DNA from: Acanthaster planci
Taxonomy: Eukaryota > Echinodermata > Asteroidea > Valvatida > Acanthasteridae
Direction: 5' to 3'
Assembly (NCBI RefSeq): GCF_001949145.1
Contig: NW_019091391.1
Coordinates: 409,352-473,351 of the forward strand
DNA length: 64,000 bases
Part shown: positions 46,850 through 57,426 of the stretch, one piece after another
How positions within the stretch are numbered: position 1 is the first letter of the stretch
How the letters are laid out: each line of letters starts with the position of its first letter
Translations under genes and position numbers: made by a program
Notes under the pieces: generated by a model
Told to the model about the DNA's origin: nothing
The model's database searches: none
The model's input: the letters and a program-made list of their open reading frames with translations, nothing else

Positions 46850-48138
46850 ATCTGATAAAGGGCATTCAAAGGACCTTAGAGGTTGAAATTTTCTAAAATG
46901 ACAGAAGTGGACCGTCAGATCAGTCTGGGGTATTACCATACTTGGACGGCCTATTACGTCACAAGTCTGGTGCAATTTGACCAATCACAATTAAGGCTTG
47001 TTCTTGCAGCCTGCAACGGATCGTATGGGTGTTTCCATGTTGCGGGATGCTTTTCTTAAATGTTGCCACATATAGAACCGAAAAGTTTCAATTGCAAAAT
47101 CTTGAATGGCTGTTCAAAAAACGTGACTACATACATGCAGAAACTAGAAGTGCTAAAACACATTTGTACCAATGGGATTTAAAATGCGTGGTTGCCAACT
47201 TGAGATATTTAAAATTGAATTTCGACAAATATTGCTGCATCAGGGGGGAAATGTCACTGTGGCCATATGTAGTAATACTCTACACGGAAGATCCTACGAT
47301 CTTGTAAAAATGCTTGAAATTAAATGCAAGTCCTTTTTACTGCATTGTGTACTCCTTATTTTCATTTGTATACTTAAGGGTGACGAATGATGGTTACTCA
47401 TATGACTCTAAGAGTAACGTTTTTCTGTGAATGTTTTCGGTGTGTAAATGTACTAATCAGAGATGTATTCAGAATTTCCCTCTATACAAGAAGAGTTTCC
47501 TGATGAGTGATATGCGTATAAATTTCTTCGCTTGAATTTAACACTAACAAACACAACACGTTGTTTAGCTAAAAGTCCAGTCATATAATACTCAGCCTTA
47601 ATTTTTTTACTGCATGGCACTGTTACTGAAGACTTACATGTAAAGCTTTGTTAAAATTTATTTATCCATGATTACCAAAAGACTCGTTTTCGTCCACCTT
47701 TTTAGCCAAGTATGTTAATAAACTATCAAGTATATAAATAAATTCGTCGCTTCCGTTTCTTGATTTGCCTTTAGTGTTATGTCGCTCATTTAATTAGATA
47801 GCCAAATTATTTCATTTACTTGTTTTTTCCATTGTAGCATAAGTAGCGCCCTCAGGAAAAAAATTATAACCTGCTGCGCCATGTTGGAGACAAGTGAAAT
47901 AAAGCAGGTTAATTGTTACCAATATTTTCAAATTAATTTTTATGGATTATGCGAAATCAGAAATATTCGATTATTGGCATAATTAATATCCGGGTAATCC
48001 GATGAAAATTATGTCAAGTATGTAGAACAGGCACCTTCGTCATATATTGTTTGTGTGTGAGTGGTTGATAAATTTCAAGAAATTCTTCAACAAGGTTGAG
48101 CTAATGAAGCCTAGTAAAGACGGATTCCAACTGGCTTT
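46850..48138. other. Gene C 3' flank
   Basis: No gene. It is paralogous to the flanks after A and B, with the 357-base tract 47191-47547 identical to that after B. AATAAA at 47717-47722 is a candidate polyadenylation signal. Confidence 0.55.
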
Positions 48139-49052
48139 TACCCTAACAGAGATTAACCCTAACAGAGGTCAACCCTAAGGGGGGGGGCTCAAGCATTGAT
48201 GGTCAAGAACAGCCGCGCACACTAAGCCATGGATATGCACAGGTGACCGAAAGCTCTCGAAGCACTCTCCATGGTGATTTGTTCCACTCATGTTTTGGAA
48301 GTGCCTATTTTGGGTTCAGGCTTTCAACTCGGGCTACTGGCGAGCCTGTCAACTGGAGAAATTTCTACGGTGAGCTTTCATGTCAAAGCATGGCCGAAGT
48401 TCTATGGTTTTTCGTGCACGTAACCTCTGTTGTTGGCAGTGTTTGGCCAAAGGGGTAACCCTCCCTCAGTAGGATTAGCTACTTGAGGTTGTTAATTTAG
48501 AAAAGTGTGATTTTCAGATGCTGATTGCACACTCTGTTTGCATTAGTATAGTAAGTGCATATGGGTAGTCTGGGGCAGTTTGTGCACATTTGCTAATGAA
48601 TGACCTTTAGCATTTTTCCCCCATAAACAGCCATTGAACGAATTTTAAAAGTTCCGGAGGAATAGTAAAAGAAAAAATTAAACGGTTTGTAGGAGATTCC
48701 CTAGACGATAGAACAAGCTGTCGATTGGTGAAATGAAGTCACGAGAGGGCGCAATAGAAATCGGCGCGTGCGGCTTTTAGCTCGATCGAGTATGCTATCG
48801 AGTCTTGTCGTCTTGGCCCAAGACTAAAGGCCCCGTTTGTGACCCATAAATGACCCTGCAAAGGCTGTTGAGCCTCTTCGAAGCTTTTTGGCTTTTGGTA
48901 GCAGAGTGGGATATAAACCTAAGGCTATTCCATGTGTCTTGTTACTGAAGGACAGAAAAGTAGTTGGGTACAAGCTTACTACGCTTCCCTGTGGTTTCTT
49001 TGCGGCGAGACCCAAGGTTTTTGGTATAAGTAAATTGCACTTTATGCAGGGA

Positions 49053-49150
49053 ATGCACGATGACGAAGTTGCACATGCTTACAAGAACAGACACAGGTGA
49101 GGAAAAGGCTTCATCCAAAAGACCCACTCTGCACGCGAAACCTTTCACCT
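49053..49150 (+). promoter_or_regulatory. Distal promoter-like box upstream of gene D (relic)
   Basis: This is the same conserved box as at 25384 and 40411, followed by TCTCTCGCCGCGAACTTTG as before gene A. No exon follows. The box and what lies downstream of it are more like the gene E promoter than like the proximal promoter of D. Confidence 0.5.
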
Positions 49151-49997
49151 ATTTCGGCAACTGATGAAAATCTTTCTTTTTGTGTGTACACAATCTCTCG
49201 CCGCGAACTTTGTAGAGTTGCTGTTGAACTTTGAGTCAGCTTGCAATAATAGTATATTTCGTATACATGATATAGATAAAGCATGTTTATTTCCGTTTGT
49301 TTACTGCACGTCTTTTTAGCCTTGCTTCCATTATGAGTGAGGAACGTTTTGCTATTAAGTTAATAAAAAAGCAGAAGTGAGCACATTTTAAGACACGCCT
49401 GGAAAAGGATGTGAATTTTTCAGCATGTCATGGGAATTTCTTATTACGACTTTCACTGTACTCAGGCTGAATTAAGCGATTCTGGCATTAGTTCATAATT
49501 TGGCAGAATCCTAAAAAGTTACGTGCTGAAAAAAGGACCAAACACCATGGAAACTTGTCAGACATTTGCAGGACTACAGTCGCATGGTAAACGCAAGTTT
49601 CTTTCGACACATAGCATATACACTAATTGGGTGAAATAACGGGGGGGGGGGCATCAAATCGTGAAAGTCTAGTGCACATATACATGTACTTAGTACACAT
49701 CAGTGTCTGCCCATATTAATTCCAGAAGACACGGGCGCGATCAAAACTATGTCCAGAATGTTACGAGCTGGACCAAAAAAGGCGCAAGATTTTCGGTAAC
49801 GGGGGCTCCTTCGGTCGGAACTGACCTTCGCTGGTTCACGAACGACAAGGAAATGCATGCCTTACGGTCGCATTGCTACCAACAAAATGAACTCTCCCGA
49901 CCAACATGCCTCGTTTTAACCGATTAGCGGGAGCTTCTGCTCTCGGTGGACAACGGTGACATTTAACCTTGCAACACTTACAATAAAAGAATGTCAC

Positions 49998-50012
49998 AGC
50001 GCCATCTAGTGG
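49998..50012 (-). promoter_or_regulatory. CTCF-like site 6, upstream of gene D
   Basis: The - strand reads CCACTAGATGGCGCT. It lies 539 bp before the gene D start codon. Confidence 0.5.
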
Positions 50013-50259
50013 GCTAAAAAGGCTATAACGAGGGCCCTCATCACTGTGGCTAGAAACAAAAGTAACGTTTTCCAATTTCATGAACGTAATTTCTTTCCTC
50101 CCCTTTCATGCTCCTCCTATGTTCCTTTAATGTATTTCACAATAATAACACACTGTACGGCACTGTTACTTGTAGAATTCACAGGAAATGTTCCTTAAAA
50201 TTAATGTGGTCTCGAGGCGAGGAGATCCACAGTTTTCAGTATAGGTAAATTGCACTTTA

Positions 50260-50474
50260 ATGCACGACGAAGTTGCACATGCTTACAAGAACGAACACAG
50301 GTGAGGAAAAGGCTTCACCCAAAAGACACACTCTGCACGCGAAACCTTTCACCTCTTTCGGCAACTCATGTAATACAAAATATATGCATACACAGTCTGT
50401 TGTTGAATTTTATGATATAAAGAGAAACTTTAAGCTAGCTCAATATCATCTGACGTGTGTGGATGGTATAGATA
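50260..50474 (+). promoter_or_regulatory. Gene D promoter (conserved box plus variant TATA)
   Basis: The conserved box is at 50260-50354. The TATA element is TATAGATA (50467-50474), a weaker variant of the TATAAATA of the other four genes. TCTGACGTGTGTGG is kept. Gene D may therefore have lower basal output; this is inference. Confidence 0.6.
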
Positions 50475-50536
50475 AGCGGCCGTGTGGTTGTGCGAGATCG
50501 TAATACCGGTACAGACTCGCACTGCTGAAGTTAAAC

Positions 50537-53500
50537 ATGGCTGGTCAAAATTCTGCCCCTAATTTCCTCTCCTTCGCCCAGAGCGTGCTCAATCTCCAAT
50601 CTGCAGCTATCTTCCTGTTGATCTTCCTCGTGGTCTTGAAGCTATTCCGACGTCCGAAGAACCTTCCCCCGGGGCCCAGGCAATGGCCTGTCCTCGGCAA
50701 CTTCCCGGCACTGGTTAGATCAGGGAAACATCTCCACGAGGTGCTGGCGGAGTGGGCCCGGAAATACGGCGGCGTCATGTCGGTTCACCTGACCCCGGCA
50801 CGGGGTCCATCCGTTGTTGTCAGCGACATTGGCATTGCCAAGGAGTTGCTGTCGAGACAATGGGAGCGCCACATTGACAGGGCCACGATTCCATTAATGG
50901 AAGCAGCCATAGACATACGAGGTAGGGATTGAATGAAGACAAGGCTTGGCCTAGTCTTGCTTCCAAGCAGTAGTGAGGTTTTGGGCCCCATTTTAATCTG
51001 GAGAGTATGAAGGGAGTTAAAAGGGGAAGGTTTGTTTTCCTGAGCCTCAATTTCACGAGAAGATCAAGAAAAAGTTGCCCAACTTCTAAATATGGGCAAA
51101 AGAGCACAAATGTATCGACCTTGGGAGTCCACGTATCATGTAGGCAGCCCACTGATACAGTTTCTGTCTATCGGGTTTAGTGTTCGTTAACAACACACCG
51201 ACTTGACATGAGGTCTATTGAAGAGGAAACTGTGCTCAGCAGGTACTGTGCCACTGAACAATGAGGCAAAAACTTGTAAACTGTTATCACAAGTCGACGG
51301 CCTAATTCACTGACTAATTCAAAGGGGTTTGAAATTGACCAATTACAGGTACCTGATATTTGTTTCAAAACAGGGAGCTTTCTTTTTGGAGCAGGCGAGC
51401 CTGCCAAGGAGCTTAGGCGTTTCGGCCTCAGCGCCTTTCGAAAGTTGGGGGTCGGCAAGAAAAGTCTGGAGTACAGAATCAACGAAGAGGCTCGATACCT
51501 AGTCGAACGTATCGAGGCTGAAAAGAATCGACCCTTTGATCTGAACCTCCCCATCCACAACGCCGTGTCCAACATCATCTGCTCCATAAGTTTTGGGTCC
51601 CGCTTTGATTACGACGACCCAAAACTGAAGAAGTTACTGGAAAGTCTGGAAGTTTTTTCCAAGATGGGAATTGAGATATTGGGAAACACGTTTCCCTTTC
51701 TCTACCACACGCCTCTTTTTGCGAGGAAGAGAGAATGTTTCAACTTTCTCAGAGATACTGTTATCCAAATAATTCAGGTAGGCCTAAGAGCTTTTTACTG
51801 GATGTACAACTCAAAGACAGTATTTTTTTTAGGGGGGGAGGCAACAATTATGGAGGACGAAAAGCGGCCATCTGCTTTTCTGTCCTCAATGGGGTCATGA
51901 CCCTGTAGGTTACGACCATTTCCGTTCTGGGGGAGTGAAGACATAGAAACCAATACTTAACCATGCTTTCTGGGGAACAATCCCATACGGCAGAATAAGT
52001 GTCCCTGTAGCTTAAAGATAATTCAGGTTTACAGCTATCATCCAACTAGATACGCAGGCTTGCTTGGGAAACATTGGAATCTTTCAATACAAAAGATAGG
52101 TGGACCGTAGCTATTGGCATAAGTCTTCAATTCCTTCGAAAGGAAACAGTCACAACCTGAGGTTCACGGCCCCGTTCACGGTACTTGTAAGGCAGAAAAG
52201 CAGATGGCTACTTTTAGTCCTCCATAAACAATGATAGAGCCTAATTTTAGAGCTTTTTACTGCTCTTGAGGGAAAGGGAATCTAAATTGTATAGTCCCTT
52301 AAATCTGCCATTAGATTTCCTTGCGTCTGGTGTTAAGATTTTCCTTACATCCAATTAGAAACTGAAGTGTAAAAAACAAATTTCATGACAAAATATCTCA
52401 TCAAATTGATCCAGGATCACCAAAGCTCCTATGACGAGAATGACCTCCGGGACATCATTGACATGCGCATCGCCGACATCAAAGAAAAGGAACAGCAAGG
52501 ATCTGGGGTGGGCACGGGTCCCGGCCTGACCGAAGAGATCTGGCTTGGTATCCTGGACTTGTTTGGCGCTGGCACAGATACGACTTCAAGTACCTTGCTC
52601 TGGCTGATATCCTTCGTGCTCAAGTACCCTGAAGTGCAAGAAAAGGTAGAAAAAATCAAAAACAAAATGTAATGTTGGAGTTGGCATTAAAATTGTGATA
52701 AAATTGTTTTTAAACTCACGTTATGTGAAATCACCGTTTATGGTCCTGGCTTTTACACAATAGTGGCACAATGTTGGACTGCAGAGTTCGAACAATCCAA
52801 ACTTTAAAACGTGTTGAACATTACATCATAACATTTTGACAGAATAACGTTAATCTAATCCTCCAAATTGGCAAATGCTTTTGAGAATCAGTTTGCGGCG
52901 GATTATCAAGTTTTCAGTGATGAGTTTAGATCAAAATGTAATGACTTCATTCCACACTGTATTAATTTCACACCGTCAATTTATTTTCAAAGAACATCCA
53001 CTCAGAGAGATTAGAACTGGGGTTACAAGTTATAATGTGGGAAAGATAAGAGGCCAATGCTATCAGGCTAACAGCATCAACTAATCATATACTTACCTCG
53101 TTTTCTGATTAATAACTGTGGCATGCAGATCCAGCAAGAGATATATGAAGTGGTGGGAAGTGACCGTCAGCCGTCTTGCGAAGACCGTCCCAGCATGCCC
53201 TACACCAACGCGGTCATCAATGAAGTACAACGCATGCGTCCCGCGGGGGTCTTTACTTTACCTTATGTGACGACAGAGGAGTTTGAATTGAGAGGATACA
53301 CTATTCCCAAGGGAATAGGTGAGATTATTACCTTGATCCCATCGTTCCATGTATAACAGCAATGGTTATGACTAAGTTTTTTGAGTTATAATCAGATACA
53401 CGTATAGTGGTCTCCAAGCTACGAAATTCCATCCAGAGGCAACATTGATATAATACCATTAACAGTTACCAATTACCGATTTTTATGACTGAATTGTAAC

Positions 53501-54309
53501 AGGTGTGATCATAAATCTGTGGGCGATGATGAACGACCCCAAGGTTTGGGATCGACCAGAAGAGTTCATCCCCCGACGTTTCTTGAGCAAAGACGGCAAG
53601 AAAATGATCCAGCACGAAGCCTTTGTACCATTTTCAACAGGTGTGTTCAGAGCAGAAACTTATTCATTAAATTCTTTGAGTTCTCTCGAAAAGTTTTTTT
53701 CTGTTCTGTAAATACGTAATATGCATCAACATTGCTATCACTATACAATGCGCCACCCTGAGGTCATTTTGGAGGATTATTTCGCAAGAGCTTTGTGGGT
53801 AACTTTACTGGACTAAATCAAGTGGACGCGTTCAGGTTATACATGGAGCTTAAAAATGCAAGTCTGTTTGTGTTATTGGAAAACTACGAAAGCCGGTTAG
53901 TGCCACCGCTACAAAAGCAGCTATTTTTATTTTCATGAGCACTATTTTTTTCCCGAGCAGCTACTTTTTCGTGAAAAACGGATATTGAATTACGTTGGTT
54001 CATCCATTCTATGCAAGATGTGAAAATGTAGATGTCAGAGGTGAACACTTGCTGGCGCTCTGTAGCATTAGACGCTCCTGGTCGATCATACACCTTTCCA
54101 GATTTTCATTTACTTCCTTCGCTTACCCAGGTCGTCGGAGTTGTCTGGGTGAAGGGCTGGCCAAGACGGAAGTGTTCCTCTTCGCCACTAACCTCTTTCA
54201 GAGGTTCACATTTAAGCTACCGCCGGGGGCGCCTCCACCAGCATTGAAGGGGATTTGTCGTTTCACCTTTGATCCCGATATGTTAACAGTATGTGCAGTT
54301 AAACGCTAG
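50537..54309 (+). CDS. P450 gene D, CYP2-clan microsomal monooxygenase
   Basis: There are six exons: 50537-50921, 51374-51777, 52415-52645, 53129-53318, 53503-53640 and 54131-54309. They join in frame to 508 residues. Hallmarks are the anchor, N-L-P-P-G-P, G-A-G-T-D-T-T (314-320), E-V-Q-R (372-375) and F-S-T-G-R-R-S-C-L-G with haem ligand Cys454. The PERF-region reads R-P-E-E-F-I-P-R-R-F, where the sisters have F-N-P-G-R-F. The C-terminus ends F-D-P-D-M-L-T-V-C-A-V-K-R rather than F-I-P-E-P-F-R-V. Exon 2 begins like B (F-G-A-G-E-P-A-K-E-L) but continues like C and E (N-I-I-C-S), a mosaic. Intron 2 holds a 380-bp foldback element. Confidence 0.95.
51848..52227. mobile_element. 380-bp foldback element in gene D intron 2
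   Basis: The terminal inverted repeats are about 37 bp. The left begins TTATGGAGGACGAAAAG then CCATCTGCTTTTCTG; the reverse-complemented right begins TTATGGAGGACTAAAAG and continues the same way. Genes B and C show the empty site (GGCAACAGTGACAG, TTAACAATGACAG). Comparison gives a 4-bp ACAA target duplication. The centre does not code for anything recognisable. Confidence 0.75.
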
Positions 54310-56046
54310 ATCTGATAAAGGGCTTTATACCCTTAGAGGTTGAAATTCTCTAAAATGACAGAAGTGGACCATAAGATCAGTCTGGAGTATTGCCATATTA
54401 CAACTAACAAAGCGCCAATCCCATTGTAAAGAATTCCTGTCATGTAATGTTTCACCATTGTTTATGCTTGACCCCTCAAAAGAGATAAATATAAAAAATT
54501 AAAAAAATCAAACATTCCCGGCCTGACCTCCCCCCTAGGAAAAATTCCTGCATCCGTCCGTCGATGTCCAGGAGATGGATGAAAAAATCACACAGAAGGC
54601 TCTTAACATTTAACGTATTTTAACGAAATAAATAAACGTCATCGAAATTAGTACTACTGGCTCAAAGTTAATATTCCTCATGTAATAAGCATCTCTGGTG
54701 GTTTTATCTGTACATAGTATAAAGCTGAAGCATTTCTGTTTATCCAGTTCACGAACTTGTCGACTCTCGTGTCGACTCTTCTTTGCTACGTCATAAGCGC
54801 CTTTTTTACGCCAACCTTGATTAGCAAAAATATGGCTGATAGTAATTTAATATAAAGTGGAAAAAATTTGATGAGATCATTAATATGGTTTTAGTGTGAG
54901 CTGTGAGATCTTCACTTGCACTTTTTGAGGAAACGAGAACCTGTCTTGCCCGTTTCCCGCCCTGGGGATGTTGTTCACTTACTACGAACGCCTTGTAATT
55001 CGAAGATTTACCTAAGATAAGATCTTCGATTTAAGCGCTGTTTTCCTCGTTTTTTTCACAAAGCAGTTGACTCAAACATAAAACAAGTCAATGGAATGTA
55101 AGTTGGTTGCAGTAATCATTTCTACGCCGTAATCAACCAATCTTGTGAAATAACGACAAAAACAAATAGTGTCCACTACGTTTAAAAATAAAACATGAAA
55201 TGAAAGGACTTCGATGCCCACCATGAGCAGAAGTTCCCCCTTATCGCTTGAAATGAGCCATGCTGGCGTTAAGCGTTCATTTTGTTGATATAGTGACGTA
55301 CACGCAACGCATGTATCTCATAGGCCCCTGGGAACCAGCGAAGTGAAGTTGCTATCAAAGGAGCGTCCGTTGCTGGAAAAATCGAGCCCTCTCTTGGTCC
55401 AGCTCGGAGCCCATTGCTAACAGAATCGCTTTTCTTCTGCCTTATCACCAAGTATATAAATGAACTATCCAGTAAATAAATTCTTAGTTTCAGTTTCCAG
55501 ATTTGCTTTCAATATTTGCTAATTCAGTCGAATTTATTAACGTATCTAGGGCATAATTCACTCATGAAATGGGATGGGTTAAGCTAGTTTGCCGGCGGAT
55601 GTAACAAATTGGTATTCGAAACTTTCTTTGAGCATAAAGGAGGTTTTAAGATACTTCATTCAAAATAGTACAAAAGTTTTACCTAATTAATTAATCTAAG
55701 GGAGGGGGCTCCCACACAATGAATGTTACCGTCACTCAGTTTGGAAACAGTAAGGCCTACAGCCGCCTGGGCGTGGTCGAGGATTTTTCTCAAGTGACTG
55801 AGAATTATTTAAACTGTCGTTTCGAGACAAAATCACCGTATTGCACCGTTGCCGTGACTCTAGACCCTAATACGTCACATTAGCACAAGCAGCAAGTTGT
55901 AACCTTTGATGCACCATTGTTCTATCACTTGGGCCGATGTTAACTGAGCTTTGTGCTAGAGACACCTTCTTGAGCATCTATATAATTCATGCTCTGTGTA
56001 TGGTCACACTCATATAATTTATGCACGTGCGTGATTCCTCGTTTGA
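54310..56046. other. Region between gene D and the pseudogene
   Basis: No gene. 54310-54400 continues the D 3' flank. 55195-55510 resembles the AT-rich 3' flank of the other units (CACCAAGTATATAAATGAAC). 55262-55420 is an inverted copy of a block found in direct orientation before genes A, C and D (for example 49755-49900). The rest is unique. Confidence 0.5.
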
Positions 56047-57426
56047 TGGCCTGTCGTCGGGAACATCGTAGCTCTGATTCGGTCTGGGAAACATGCCCAC
56101 GAAGTGCTGGCGGAGTGGGCCAGGCGGTACGGCGGTGTTATGTCGGTCGGCCTGCTTCCGGTACAGGCTCCTGCCATCGTGGTGAGCGACATTGACAGCG
56201 GCAAGGAGATATTGTTGAAACAGGGAGAGCGCCACGTTGACAGAACCTGGATTCCTATCACGCCAAAACTTTCAGACTTACGAGGTAGGGTCTACAGAGA
56301 TTACACGAGGACAAGACTTCGCCTAGTGATGCCAAGCAATCTAGTGAGGCTGGGGTCCCATTTAACCCAGGTTGAAGTAAGGAAGTTAACAGGGGAAGGT
56401 TTGTTTTTCTGAGGATAAATTATTTGAGAAGATGGACACCTGCAGTATTGTCATGATATCAAACCACGAAGTTGTGAAAATTCTAAGCAGAGACAAAAGC
56501 GCGCTCATACAGGTATTGAACCCAAGATTGCACCTGCAAGTATATCCCCACTGATACTAATAGAAGTACGACACTTTGGAGGGTACGTTCAATGAATCTA
56601 TCTTATTCAGTGTAATCTGTTGAAAAGGGAGGCACCAGACTAGCTTGGGTTCCATGCCTTACTTTCGTTTTTATGTTGCTGAAACAATAATTTAGATAAA
56701 ATAAATCACAAATATCGACTTATTCGTCATTGATAACTAAATTAGTTTAAAATATTTATGTTTTATTTTGCTCTAAATTCCAAAATAAAAGGTCAAACTC
56801 GCTTTGACTTCATTGTGGCGACTTTTTAGAAAGGTCAATTCAGTCGATCAGCTGTAAAATTGTAGGGAACTACGTACCGACTTGTAATGGAGTCTATCGG
56901 GACGGTGAAAATTTGCTCAGCAGCTTTTGGACCGCTCATAAATAATTCAAGAAGGTTTCTTATTTATCATTTGAAGCTACGTGATTTTTGTTCAAACCAG
57001 GGAGCTTTATATGGGCCAAAGGTGAGAACGCTTAATTTAAGTAATTAATTTATATCAAAGTGCAATGACATGACTTCATACGGTATTTTTGCCATAACCA
57101 TTTTGGCACTGTCGTTGTGAATGATTTACTCAATGGGTTACTCGTTCCGTATGGGTACATAACAGGAGGGAACCTTTTTGGGCCTTTACAGCATAAACTC
57201 ATCATGCCTTACCTCGTTGCCTAATGTGGCACGCAGATCCAGTTGGAGATCAGTGAAGTGGTGGCAAGTGACCGTCAGCCTTCTTGCGAAGACCGTCCCA
57301 GCATGCCCTACACCAACGCGGTCATCAGTGAAGTCCAGCGCATACGTCCCGTGGCGGCCACTGCTCTGCCGTATGAGACAACACAAGAGTTTCAGCTGAA
57401 CAGCTACACTATTCCCAAGGGAAGAA
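56047..57426 (+). pseudogene. P450 pseudogene between genes D and E
   Basis: Three exon pieces remain. Exon 1 is kept only from W-P-V-V-G-N on (56047-56284), without start codon, anchor or PPGP hinge. Exon 2 is cut to its first dozen codons (57001 on, S-F-I-W-A-K-G-E then stop). Exon 4 is complete (57237-57426, with E-V-Q-R). Exons 3, 5 and 6, including the haem-binding cysteine, are gone. No promoter box or TATA was found. Residues such as V-G-L, P-A-I-V-V-S-D, K-Q-G-E and R-P-V-A show it belongs with gene E rather than with A to D. Confidence 0.88.

Larger units (their letters stand above)
48139..50240. repeat. Duplicated 5' flank of unit D
   Basis: No gene. It begins with the shortest minisatellite (48139-48176, two to three units, then a 9-base G run). 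Then come blocks shared with A and C. 48660-48960 contains sequence found otherwise only before gene C. Confidence 0.6.

Noticed and set aside
38292-47390. Nearly identical 72-codon frames at 38292-38510 and 47172-47390
   Set aside because: They are in the 3' flanks of genes B and C. Their likeness reflects base identity of the flanks, and they have no family similarity or codon signature.
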